From the NCBI GenBank assembly GCA_034439915.1, contig JAWXBI010000174.1:1-35749 (forward strand): 35,749 nucleotides of DNA, given 5' to 3'. The DNA comes from JADJLQ01 sp034439915 (GTDB lineage Bacteria > Bacteroidota > Bacteroidia > Chitinophagales > Saprospiraceae). The notes below the pieces were generated by a model. It was not told the origin of the DNA. It saw only the letters and a program-made list of their open reading frames with translations, and did no database searches. This document shows, piece by piece, positions 23,653 through 32,788 of the stretch (positions are counted from its first letter, which is position 1; each line of letters opens with the position of its first letter). The position numbers and the translations under genes were made by a program.

Positions 23653-26427
23653 ATGAAAGTATGGTGCTTGTTTCTTTTGAACCTGGTATCGCTAGGCGTT
23701 ATCCACTCCCAATCCTTTTCGGCCCATGTGCCGGGTTTAAAATGGACACGACTACAATCCAAAGAAGTAAACATTTTATTTCCACAAGGCCTTAAACTCC
23801 AGGCAGAAAATGTATATCACCGGATCAAAGGATTTTATGACACCGACTCCTCCCTAGGGAACAACAGGTTTAAATTAAACCTGGTCTTACAAAACCAGAC
23901 CGTAAGAGCGAATGGCTACGTAGGCATTGGTCCTTTTATGTCCGAATTTTTTTTAACTCCATCCTGGGATTCGTATGCCCTGGGTTCTGTGGATTGGACG
24001 GAGTTGTTGACCATCCACGAATACCGCCATGTATTACAGGCCATGAATTCGAGGAAAGGAATCGCCAGGTGGTTATATATTCTCATGGGTGAAGAAGCCT
24101 GGGGAGCTTCCTATGGATTGGCTATACCCGATTGGTTTCTCGAAGGTGATGCAGTGGCCGCCGAAACCCGACTCACCACTGGAGGCCGGGGTCGAATGCC
24201 GGCATTCGCCGCCGAATACCGGGCTTTATTACAATCCAATATTCAATGGCCATATATAAAGGCACGCAACGGGTCATTAAAATCTATTGTGCCCAATGAA
24301 TATATTACCGGATACACTATGGTCAATCATATAAACCAACAATTTGGAACAGAAACCTGGGGAAGGATTTTTGCGGATGCAGTCCGATATAAAGGATTAT
24401 TTACTCCTTTTGCCAAAGCGTTATCGCGCCACACCCGCCTTACCCCCTCGACGCTTTATCAACAGGCTATTGCCCAATATAATCCTGGTCCATTTGCTGT
24501 AATTACCCCGCAGGTTAAGGACGCTGGTCATACCAAGAATCAAAAAATAAAAAATTATCTGTCCCCCAACCGGCTGCAAGACGGCAGTGTATTGTGCCTG
24601 GAGACCAGTTTTGACCAACTACCCCGATTTATCCAAATCAAGGATGAAAAAATTACCGATGCCTATACCAACATGGGCATTTCCACTATTGAAGATTTTG
24701 GATTTAATGAACCGCTGATCACCTGGACTGAAATCAACCTCGATCCCCGCTGGGAACAAAGGAATTATTCGGATGTCTACACGTATAATATTTATACCCG
24801 GGAAAGAAAAAAAATTAGCCAGCATCAGAAATACCTGTTCACCGCTCCATCCAATGATGGCACCAAAATAGCCTGTGCCGAATACCTCCCGGTGGGCCAA
24901 TGTAACCTGGTAATCCTGGATCACCAGGGCAAGAAGCTAAATACTATAACGATTCCGGAAGGTCAGCTGGCTACATTTCCCTCCTTTGAAAATGGAGATT
25001 CCACCCTGCTGGTTGTGCTCCGTGGATCAGGTTTAAGTTCTATCGTCAGGTATTCGTTGAGTTCCGGCAGCTTTTCCGAAATCACTCCACCTGTCTTTTC
25101 AATCGTCTCCAACCCTACCATGAATAATAATGATACCATTTTTTTCAGCAGTGATATTTCCGGTCGGGACAATATATATGCGATTGACCCTGTAAATAAA
25201 CAGATTTATCAATTGACTGATGACCCTGTCGGCATTCAACAATTTAATATCTATGGGAATGAAATCATATATCAGGTCCAAACGGCTTTTGGGATCAAAA
25301 TCCGTTCCTTATATACCGATGCCATTCCATTTAAACCGGTGGGTTATTTTAAAAAAGGCACTTTGGGAGTTCACTTAAATGATACTACCACAGGATCAAC
25401 TGGTAAATTCAAATTTGAACCATCCGGATTATGGTCCAATCCGTTCAGAGTGTACAGTTGGGCTTTACGCCCTGATGAAGGCGGCAATGTGTTTAGGATA
25501 CTTGGAAGGAATATACTGAATACGGTCCAAAGCACCGTTGCCTATCATTTTCTTCAAGATGATGGTTCACAATCCGTCACCGGCAACCTGGCATTTGGCT
25601 TCACGTATCCGGTTTTTACTGCTGCTTTAGGCCATACCTGGAACCGGAGTATATCAAAACAAAACAATCCATTACAGGATAGTATAAGCTGGAATGAAAC
25701 CAATTATCGTATCGGGACTTATATTCCTCTCAAATGGTTTATTCGCAACCAGATCATTCAGATACAACCAACCTTTCAATTTGGCCGTTATGAACCGGAT
25801 TACCGGACAGGAGACCGCTCCAATTATCAATCCACTTCTTTTCTGCGCACGGGGATTACATTTCTTAGTTTTCAGAGAAGAGCTTTACAGCATGCCAGTT
25901 CCAGGTATCAGCAAGGATTCACGTTAAACTGGAACAGGGCCCTGAACCACCGTGCAAATAGCCTGGAAGTCAATTCGGAATGGCACTTTCCAGGACTCCG
26001 TAAAAATCATGTGTTCGAAATCCAGGCAGATTATCACCGCCAGTTAAGGACTGACCCCTACCGGTTTCCTACGGGCAATGATTTTATTTCAGGGTACTCC
26101 AGTTTTACCAGCGATCATGCCTCAAGATGGAGGATTGCTTACCATTTTCCCTGGTCTTATCCGGACAAAGGCATCAACGGTCTGATCTATATAAAACGGA
26201 TCCGGTCCAGGTTTTTTCACGAACAAATGAGATCAACCCTGAAACGTCAACGGGATAAATTTGAGGTAAATTATGCAAGCAGCGGAACCGAGCTCCTGTT
26301 GGACGGCAATGGATTGAATGTATTACCTATCAGTTTCGGGGTGAGGTTTAGTTATTTATGGGACAGAGACCTCATCCGTAATTCCCAAAAACCCCGGCTG
26401 GAGTTTATCATTGAACAATTGTTTTGA
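23653..26427 (+). CDS. Secreted protein with HExxH protease-like domain, propeller-like region and probable outer-membrane barrel
   Basis: The 924-residue protein has a signal peptide (about 1-20). Residues about 25-285 look like a gluzincin-type peptidase (Peptidase MA-like): HEYRH at 122-126, and WFLEGDAVAAE with E164 as likely third zinc ligand. Residues about 300-570 show repeated beta-strand units (SNDGTKIACAEY; NGDSTLLVVL; NDTIFFSSDISGRDNIY) as in TolB/WD40-like propellers. The last roughly 320 residues alternate aromatic and polar strands and end in Phe (IIEQLF), typical of outer-membrane barrels. It should sit in the outer membrane with the protease-like part exposed or periplasmic. 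Substrate and activity are unknown. It follows thiolase by 61 bases but shows no functional link to it. Confidence 0.78.
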   Translation: MKVWCLFLLNLVSLGVIHSQSFSAHVPGLKWTRLQSKEVNILFPQGLKLQAENVYHRIKGFYDTDSSLGNNRFKLNLVLQNQTVRANGYVGIGPFMSEFFLTPSWDSYALGSVDWTELLTIHEYRHVLQAMNSRKGIARWLYILMGEEAWGASYGLAIPDWFLEGDAVAAETRLTTGGRGRMPAFAAEYRALLQSNIQWPYIKARNGSLKSIVPNEYITGYTMVNHINQQFGTETWGRIFADAVRYKGLFTPFAKALSRHTRLTPSTLYQQAIAQYNPGPFAVITPQVKDAGHTKNQKIKNYLSPNRLQDGSVLCLETSFDQLPRFIQIKDEKITDAYTNMGISTIEDFGFNEPLITWTEINLDPRWEQRNYSDVYTYNIYTRERKKISQHQKYLFTAPSNDGTKIACAEYLPVGQCNLVILDHQGKKLNTITIPEGQLATFPSFENGDSTLLVVLRGSGLSSIVRYSLSSGSFSEITPPVFSIVSNPTMNNNDTIFFSSDISGRDNIYAIDPVNKQIYQLTDDPVGIQQFNIYGNEIIYQVQTAFGIKIRSLYTDAIPFKPVGYFKKGTLGVHLNDTTTGSTGKFKFEPSGLWSNPFRVYSWALRPDEGGNVFRILGRNILNTVQSTVAYHFLQDDGSQSVTGNLAFGFTYPVFTAALGHTWNRSISKQNNPLQDSISWNETNYRIGTYIPLKWFIRNQIIQIQPTFQFGRYEPDYRTGDRSNYQSTSFLRTGITFLSFQRRALQHASSRYQQGFTLNWNRALNHRANSLEVNSEWHFPGLRKNHVFEIQADYHRQLRTDPYRFPTGNDFISGYSSFTSDHASRWRIAYHFPWSYPDKGINGLIYIKRIRSRFFHEQMRSTLKRQRDKFEVNYASSGTELLLDGNGLNVLPISFGVRFSYLWDRDLIRNSQKPRLEFIIEQLF

Positions 26428-26432
26428 CCAGT

Positions 26433-27116
26433 TTATTTTTTCAGCATGCGGTCAATGTCATCAATTTTACCAAATACGACCAGCATATCTCCCTTTTCCA
26501 ATTTCGTATCTGCGGAAACCACCCCTAGGATTTCATGGAAAATCTGGGATTGACCAAAATTGTTGACTTTTTCTTTATTACGGATAATGGTCACAATGTT
26601 GATATTGTATTCTTTTTGAAAATCGACTTCGCGGATGGTTTTGCCTTCAAAGACTTCCGGCAAGGTAGCTTCTATTACTTTATATTGGTCGTCCAGGGTA
26701 AATGAATCAACTATGGTGCCTATATCCAGGCGTTTGGCAAGGCGGTAGGCTGTATCTGCTTCTGGGTGGACGATATCATCTATCCCCATGGCCTCGATGA
26801 CTTGCTGATGTGCAGGGTTGATAGCCCTGGCGATCAGCCTTTTTGGCTTCATTTGTTTTATCAAGGCTGAAGTGATAATGGAAGCCCCGGTATCTTCTCC
26901 GATTCCTATAATCACCACATCGGAATTTTTCACTGGCAGGGATTTGATTGCCGACTGGTCCGTTGTATCCATACAAATCGTGTGCGTAATGCTGTCCTGG
27001 AGGTATTCCACCCGCTTCATATTGGAATCCACGCCGATGACTTCATGCCCCAGTTCAGTGAGTTTGATACTCAATTCAGAGCCAAAATTTCCTAAACCCA
27101 AAACAATAAATTTCAT
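26433..27116 (-). CDS. trkA: Potassium uptake regulatory subunit, TrkA/KtrA family
   Basis: The 227-residue cytoplasmic gating subunit of a Trk/Ktr potassium channel has an N-terminal RCK nucleotide-binding domain with GLGNFGS (7-13) and acidic VDSN. The C-terminal TrkA-C domain spans about 140-225 (YKVIEATLPEVFEGKTIREV; LEKGDMLVVFGKIDDIDRML). One RCK unit of this length is the KtrA type rather than the double-length E. coli TrkA. It starts 14 bases after the channel gene stop and so belongs to the same transcript. It converges on the barrel-protein gene with only five bases between stops. Confidence 0.94.
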   Translation of the reverse strand: MKFIVLGLGNFGSELSIKLTELGHEVIGVDSNMKRVEYLQDSITHTICMDTTDQSAIKSLPVKNSDVVIIGIGEDTGASIITSALIKQMKPKRLIARAINPAHQQVIEAMGIDDIVHPEADTAYRLAKRLDIGTIVDSFTLDDQYKVIEATLPEVFEGKTIREVDFQKEYNINIVTIIRNKEKVNNFGQSQIFHEILGVVSADTKLEKGDMLVVFGKIDDIDRMLKK

Positions 27117-27130
27117 GGATGTTGATTTAA

Positions 27131-28927
27131 TCAGGTGATAAATAATTCTTCTTTGGGATACCGGTACCTCTTTTCTCTTTCGGACCGGAACAATCGGACA
27201 AGGCCGATCATGATCGTGATGAATCCCACCCTGCCTACAAACATAGTAATAATGAGAACGATCTTGCTAAAATCAGAAAGGTAAGGGGTAATACCCATAC
27301 TTAATCCCACAGTACCCAGGGCTGAAAAAGCTTCAAAAGCAATTTTCAGCAGGTCAAATTTGGCCCCATCCTTCAATATGATCAATGTAATAGACATACC
27401 CACCGCAATCAGCGAGAGGCTGATGATGGCGAAAGTCCTCTGGATAGAATTGGATGGGATTTCTCTTTTACCGGACTCTACCCTTTCCTTACCCAGGATT
27501 TGATTGAAGATATTCAACGTAGCTACCGCAAACACGCTGGTCTTGACCCCCCCGGCAGTACTACCAGGGGACCCTCCAATCCACATCAGCAACAAATAAA
27601 TCATCAGGGTCGGAATGGTCAACTTAACAATATCGACTGTATTAAAACCAGCAGTCCGCGGGGTAACGGCTCCAAAAAAACTTTGAACCATTTTTCCATA
27701 TAAGGTTGGATGATCGCGAAGTACGTTGTGGTATTCAAAAATAAAATACAACGCACTGCCACCAACTAGTAAGATTAAGGTGGTTATGATCACAATCCGG
27801 GTATTCAGGGTAATGACCTGAGGTTTAAACCGGTGTGGTTTGTGTTTAATAAATTTGGAATAGACCTGGGTAGCTTTTTCTTTTATGTATTGCAGGATGT
27901 TTAATAATATACCAAATCCAATCCCACCGAAAATAATCAACACGGCTATGATAATATGTATCCCATAGGCATACCGTACCGAGGAATGGTACAGATTATC
28001 ATTGCCCAGGGTCGAAAACCCGGCATTACAAAACGCACTGATGGAATGAAAAATAGAAAAAAACAACTGTTGGCCCAGGCTTGAAAAAATGGAGGAATCG
28101 ACCAATACAAAAATCAACAGGCCACCAACCATTTCAATAATCAGCGTGATCACGACTATCCTCACCAGGGCCTTCATCGCATCAGCAAGGCTTTCCACAT
28201 TGAGCATATTTTGAATCAACATCTGATTCTGAAACGTCGTCGATCCGGAAAAAATCAAACCAAACAAATTGGTAAATGTCAGGATACCGAGTCCTCCGAT
28301 CTGAATCAAAAATAAGATCACCCATTGTCCGAATAAAGTAAAATCTTTGGCCGTATCCAATACGACCAATCCGGTAACACAAACAGCCGACGTGGATGTA
28401 AACAAAGAATCCACATACGAAATGGGTTTGTAGGTAGCCGATGGCAGCATCAACAATAAGCTACCCATCAGTACGATAAAAGCAAAGCTAATCAGCAGCA
28501 GGAAAGGGCCGTTCACGGCAGATTTTTTAATTGAAAACAGCCTGTTGGAAATTTCTTCTAAAAAAAGAAAAATAAAAATACAATGGTAGATAAATACATT
28601 GGCTGTAGTCGAAGTGGTAATATGGATATTGGATAAGGTCGTGTGAAAAAAAATTTCACTGATCAAAGCGAGGACCATCAAAGCCAGCAAAAAAGTCTGG
28701 CCGGCATACCATCTGACCTGGAGCTTACGAATTTTCCAGTTTATGAGGATCCGAAAGGATTGAAGTATAAAAGCGATAAAATTGGTGATCGGAAACCATT
28801 TGCTGTAAAGACTATCCGTGGTCTGTGAAAATCCGGAATTGACGATCACCAGCAACATTGCTAACGTCGAAATGATTAACAATCCATCTTCAACATACTT
28901 TTTACTTGAAACAAGAGCGCTAGCCAT
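27131..28927 (-). CDS. Potassium channel subunit, TrkH/KtrB family, with N-terminal extension
   Basis: The 598-residue inner-membrane potassium transporter has four selectivity-filter repeats: TSTSAVCVTGL, SISAFCNAGFS, AVTPRTAGFN and FSALGTVGLSMG, each with the conserved Gly. IWIGGSPGSTAGGVKT-type sequence (MWIGGSPGSTAGGVKTS) follows the third. The core begins near residue 140; before it are about four additional hydrophobic segments (residues 15-130), making the protein longer than KtrB (about 450) or TrkH (about 480). Paired with the TrkA/KtrA gene 14 bases downstream. Confidence 0.92.
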   Translation of the reverse strand: MASALVSSKKYVEDGLLIISTLAMLLVIVNSGFSQTTDSLYSKWFPITNFIAFILQSFRILINWKIRKLQVRWYAGQTFLLALMVLALISEIFFHTTLSNIHITTSTTANVFIYHCIFIFLFLEEISNRLFSIKKSAVNGPFLLLISFAFIVLMGSLLLMLPSATYKPISYVDSLFTSTSAVCVTGLVVLDTAKDFTLFGQWVILFLIQIGGLGILTFTNLFGLIFSGSTTFQNQMLIQNMLNVESLADAMKALVRIVVITLIIEMVGGLLIFVLVDSSIFSSLGQQLFFSIFHSISAFCNAGFSTLGNDNLYHSSVRYAYGIHIIIAVLIIFGGIGFGILLNILQYIKEKATQVYSKFIKHKPHRFKPQVITLNTRIVIITTLILLVGGSALYFIFEYHNVLRDHPTLYGKMVQSFFGAVTPRTAGFNTVDIVKLTIPTLMIYLLLMWIGGSPGSTAGGVKTSVFAVATLNIFNQILGKERVESGKREIPSNSIQRTFAIISLSLIAVGMSITLIILKDGAKFDLLKIAFEAFSALGTVGLSMGITPYLSDFSKIVLIITMFVGRVGFITIMIGLVRLFRSEREKRYRYPKEELFIT

Positions 28928-29049
28928 GCTAATTAAATAAGGAGCAGATCAGGAGGCAGATATCGATTCGGACTACCACGTACAGTGAACTCTAAGAGGT
29001 TGCAAATGTCAATATTTTAATAGATATTTAAGAATTAATTTTAAACAGC

Positions 29050-29847
29050 GTGGTGGTGTCGGACAAAGCAGCATATATCCATGGGGTCTCCCCAGAGGAG
29101 CAATCAAGACTTAAGTTATTGAATGAACTGACGAATCAATCTTTCCTGGATTTTCTTCAAATAAATGGCAACGAACAGGTCCTGGAACTGGGATCGGGAC
29201 TGGGTATTTTGTGCGCGCAGGTCGCCCGTCAATTGTCACGGGGACGAGCTACAGGTATTGAGCTTTCTAAAGCTCAGTTGGCCAAATCCCCTCAATTTCC
29301 TTCTAATCTCGAGTTTATATTAGGGGATATCCATGAACTCCCATTTGAAGATGAATCGTTTGACCTGGTCTATGGCCGGTATATCCTGGAACATATCAAC
29401 AGCCCTCAGCAAGCACTCAAGGAAGCTTACCGGGTGTTAAGAAAATCAGGTAAAATTTATTTTCAGGAAAACAGTATCCTCTGGATGGAATTTTATCCTT
29501 CCTGCCCCGTCTTTCTCCATGCCTGGAAAAAATTTGCCCAGCTTCAAAATTTTTTGGGCGGAGACGCTATGATAGGCATCAAATTGTTTGACCGGTTGAA
29601 AAAAGCGGGTTTCCAAAAACTGGAAGTTTCCATTGCCCCCGAAATCCACACCGCCGATTCGCCTTATTTCAAGTCGTGGATTACCAATCTGAAAGGCAAT
29701 TTGCAAAGCGCTGAAAAAAACCTCATAGATAAACAGTTTTTAACTACCTCGGAGTTTCATCATGCGATCAATGAACTGGAAGATTTTATGGCACATCCTC
29801 AGGCCTCGACTTATTTTGCCTGGAACCGGATCACGGGAATCAAATGA
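29050..29847 (+). CDS. Class I SAM-dependent methyltransferase
   Basis: The 265-residue protein has VLELGSGLGILCAQVA (SAM motif I, about 39-54), GIELSKAQL as the acidic ribose-binding loop, and EFILGDIHELPFEDESFDLVYGRYILEHI, typical of the UbiE/Methyltransf_11 group, followed by AYRVLRKSGKIYFQE. The C-terminal 110 residues are less conserved and may shape the substrate site. No ATG fits; three consecutive GTG codons open the frame at 29050, so the exact start could be any of them. It converges on murB with six bases between stops. The substrate is unknown. Confidence 0.83.
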   Translation: MVVSDKAAYIHGVSPEEQSRLKLLNELTNQSFLDFLQINGNEQVLELGSGLGILCAQVARQLSRGRATGIELSKAQLAKSPQFPSNLEFILGDIHELPFEDESFDLVYGRYILEHINSPQQALKEAYRVLRKSGKIYFQENSILWMEFYPSCPVFLHAWKKFAQLQNFLGGDAMIGIKLFDRLKKAGFQKLEVSIAPEIHTADSPYFKSWITNLKGNLQSAEKNLIDKQFLTTSEFHHAINELEDFMAHPQASTYFAWNRITGIK

Positions 29848-29853
29848 GAATAC

Positions 29854-30861
29854 TTACCAAACATTGATTTCAGGTTCCAGTCGAATCCCGAATTTTTCGA
29901 AGATATCTTCCTGGATCATGCCGGCAAAATCCCAAATTTCTTTTCCACCGGCCCCTCCTTTATTGATAATGACCAGGGCCTGTTTGTCGTAACAGGCAAC
30001 CTGCCCCAATTGTCTACCCTTCCAACCTGCCTGGTCGATAAGCCATCCGGCGGGGATTTTTATCCATTCATCATCCACTGCGTAACTGGGAATGTGGGGG
30101 AATTTGATTTTGATGTCATGAAACTGTGTTAAAGGAATAACCGGATTTTTAAAAAACGAACCAGCGTTACCCATGACGGCCGGGTCCGGTAACTTATTCC
30201 GGCGGATCTCGATAATGGCCTGATGGATTTCAACTATTCCGGGATTTTGAATATAAGATTCCTTTAATTTTTTTTCGACATCCGCATACCGTGTATTGAT
30301 TACAGGGTGTTTACTCAGCCGGAGCGTAATGCTGAGAATAAAAAAACGGTGCTTGTATCCGGGCATTTTGAACAGGCTATGCCGGTAGCTCAACTGGCAG
30401 TCTTCGGTGGTCAAGGTTATGATCCTGGAGGTATCCAGTTCCATTGCTTGTACGCTGACCAAAACATCCTTAATTTCTACCCCGTAAGCGCCTATATTTT
30501 GAATCGGCGCTGCTCCTACCGTACCAGGGATCAGGGACAGGTTTTCTACCCCACCCCAACCATGGCTTACTGCCCACTGAACAAACTGATGCCAATTTTC
30601 ACCACTTTTAATTTCAACTCTTACATATTCTTCGTTTTCCTCTATCACTTCAATCCCTTTTAAACCATTATGGATAACCAAACCTTCCAGGTCCTGAGTC
30701 AATAAAACATTGCTTCCTCCTCCCAGAATGTGCGGGTTGGAATAATGGAGCACCAGGTCCTGCAACTCGTCCACACGCTGTACTTCAGCAAAAAACTGTG
30801 CGGAATGCAGGACACCAAAAGTATTAAAACGCTGGAGTGGATAATTCTCCCGGATAATCAT
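29854..30861 (-). CDS. murB: UDP-N-acetylmuramate dehydrogenase
   Basis: The FAD enzyme reduces UDP-GlcNAc-enolpyruvate to UDP-MurNAc in peptidoglycan synthesis. It has 335 residues, as in type I (E. coli-like) MurB. Motifs: NTFGV, LGGGSNVLL (46-54) and SLIPGTVGAAPIQNIGAYG for FAD binding. R160 lies in SYRHSLFK, the proton-donor S235 in GNAGSFFKNP, and the late Glu in LEPEIN. All key residues are present. It starts two bases after the ABC exporter stop, implying co-transcription. Confidence 0.95.
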   Translation of the reverse strand: MIIRENYPLQRFNTFGVLHSAQFFAEVQRVDELQDLVLHYSNPHILGGGSNVLLTQDLEGLVIHNGLKGIEVIEENEEYVRVEIKSGENWHQFVQWAVSHGWGGVENLSLIPGTVGAAPIQNIGAYGVEIKDVLVSVQAMELDTSRIITLTTEDCQLSYRHSLFKMPGYKHRFFILSITLRLSKHPVINTRYADVEKKLKESYIQNPGIVEIHQAIIEIRRNKLPDPAVMGNAGSFFKNPVIPLTQFHDIKIKFPHIPSYAVDDEWIKIPAGWLIDQAGWKGRQLGQVACYDKQALVIINKGGAGGKEIWDFAGMIQEDIFEKFGIRLEPEINVW

Positions 30862-30863
30862 AC

Positions 30864-32708
30864 CTATACCAGATTAAGGGTTTCAGGTGTAGCGATCAGG
30901 TCTTTATTATTTTCAAATTGTAACCGGGCCAGGTTGCTATACGCGCCATCGGGTTTGGCGGCTAGTTGTTCGTGGGTACCCTGCTCTACTATCTTGCCAT
31001 TTTCCAGGACATAAATACAGTCCACTTCCCGGATGGTGGACAAACGGTGGGCAATGATGATAGAGGTTCGTCCTTCCATCAGGATTTTTAAGGCATCCTG
31101 CACGACCCGCTCAGATTCTGCGTCTAGCGCGGAGGTCGCTTCGTCCAGGATTAATATGGTGGGGTTTCTTAAAATGGCTCTTGCAATGGCTATCCTTTGT
31201 TTTTGGCCACCTGATAATTTAATTCCCCGTTCGCCCACAATGGTTTCAAATTTTTCGGGAAAACTATTTATAAATTCCCAACTATTGGACTTTTTAGCTG
31301 CTCTTTCCAATTCATCCTCCGAGGCATTGGGATTGCCATACAATATATTTTCGCGGATGGTGCCCCCGAATAACAGGACTTCCTGGGGCACGATGCCAAA
31401 ATGTTTGCGGTATGCGGTAATCTCAAAATCTTTATAATTTTTATTCCCTATTCTGATTTGACCGTGGTTGATATCGTAGAAACGCAACAACAATTGGGCT
31501 ATGGTTGATTTCCCTACGCCACTCGATCCCACAAAAGCCACCTTATGCCCTGCTGCAATCTGAAATGAAATACCTTTTAACACCTGCATATCCGGCCTGC
31601 TGGGATAACTGAATTCAACTTCGTCAAACACAATACTCCCCTCCAGTGGCGGAGTCTCGCGCGTTTCATAACTGATTTCCACTTCGGCTTCTTTATTGAG
31701 AATCTCTTTCAATCTTTCCGTACCCCCGATCACCGAGACTAATTGGGTGTAAAACGAACCCAGACTGGCTATGGCAATCCCGATAGTAGCCGTAAATGAA
31801 AAAATATTGAGTAAATCGCCCGGACTCATCGTACCGTTTTGCACGTACTTGGCCCCAAGCCAAATAATAAAAAATAAGGCCCCAAATAATGCAATGATAA
31901 TATACGTTCCAAATAAGGCCCTAAAACGCGATAACTTCAAGGCGATATGGACCAGGTCGGAAATTTTCTTTTCATATCTGCGGTATTCGTAGGGTTCGTT
32001 GGTAAATGATTTAACGGTATAGATGGCCTGGAGGGTTTCATCTACGATCACATTGGTATTGGCGAGTTCTTCCTGCCTTTTTTTTGATTCCCTTCGAATA
32101 AACCTTCCGAAAAACATAGCTCCAAATACAATAACCGGAAATACCGCCAGCATAATCATCGACAAGCGGGGCGTCGACACCAATAAAAATAAAATCCCCC
32201 CGATCAGGATCAAAACCTGTCTTATAAACTCTGCCAGGGTGACGGAAAATGCGGAATACAACTGATCGACATCACTGGCCAGGCGACTGCTGATTTCTCC
32301 TACCCTGGACTTTTCATAAAACGGAAAAGGAAGGGTCACCAGTTTATGGTATAAATCTTTACGGAGGTCCGCAGTCCCCCTTTCACTGACGATGGCAAAA
32401 AGCATTACCCTGAAATATGAAATCACACCCTGCACGACTAAATAAATAAACAACAACAGTCCCATCTGACTCAGGCTGAATTTCATTTTTGATTTACCTA
32501 AAGCGATATCCAACATTTCACCGCTCAACGGCAACAACGCCATAAATAGGAGACTCGATAAAGCCAATAAAACCAGGCCACCCGCAAACTGCCATTTATA
32601 GGGTTTAATGTACTTAAAAACATAGAGGGATTCTTTCAACCGGGACCAATTCATTTTGGGTTTTTCAACCTGGGGTTCAACCGGTTTTTCTTTGGTATTT
32701 TGATCCAT
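30864..32708 (-). CDS. MsbA-like ABC exporter (fused membrane and ATPase domains)
   Basis: The 614-residue half-transporter has six membrane segments at about 38-320 and a C-terminal ATPase. Walker A is GSSGVGKST (394-402), the signature LSGGQKQR (498-505), Walker B ILILDEATSALD (D522, E523), and the switch His is in IIAHRLSTI. Such proteins dimerise to flip lipids, lipid A precursors or drugs. I chose ATG 32708: a TTG at 32720 would add four residues but lies inside a probable -7 promoter element. Followed two bases later by murB. The substrate is not deducible, but the murB link is compatible with an envelope precursor. Confidence 0.9.
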   Translation of the reverse strand: MDQNTKEKPVEPQVEKPKMNWSRLKESLYVFKYIKPYKWQFAGGLVLLALSSLLFMALLPLSGEMLDIALGKSKMKFSLSQMGLLLFIYLVVQGVISYFRVMLFAIVSERGTADLRKDLYHKLVTLPFPFYEKSRVGEISSRLASDVDQLYSAFSVTLAEFIRQVLILIGGILFLLVSTPRLSMIMLAVFPVIVFGAMFFGRFIRRESKKRQEELANTNVIVDETLQAIYTVKSFTNEPYEYRRYEKKISDLVHIALKLSRFRALFGTYIIIALFGALFFIIWLGAKYVQNGTMSPGDLLNIFSFTATIGIAIASLGSFYTQLVSVIGGTERLKEILNKEAEVEISYETRETPPLEGSIVFDEVEFSYPSRPDMQVLKGISFQIAAGHKVAFVGSSGVGKSTIAQLLLRFYDINHGQIRIGNKNYKDFEITAYRKHFGIVPQEVLLFGGTIRENILYGNPNASEDELERAAKKSNSWEFINSFPEKFETIVGERGIKLSGGQKQRIAIARAILRNPTILILDEATSALDAESERVVQDALKILMEGRTSIIIAHRLSTIREVDCIYVLENGKIVEQGTHEQLAAKPDGAYSNLARLQFENNKDLIATPETLNLV

Positions 32709-32717
32709 AAATCTGAA

Positions 32718-32725
32718 CAAAGGTA
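32718..32725 (-). promoter_or_regulatory. Possible -7 element for the ABC exporter-murB pair
   Basis: The minus strand reads TACCTTTG, an exact TAnnTTTG match, ten bases before ATG 32708. Transcription would start only a few bases before that ATG, giving a nearly leaderless message. It overlaps the alternative TTG start, which argues for the ATG. No strong -33 TTTG was seen. Confidence 0.4.
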
Positions 32726-32788
32726 GGTAATTAGGCCCCTGTTATACTGAAATAAAAATCATTAAGTATCCGTTACGATATCTAAGCA

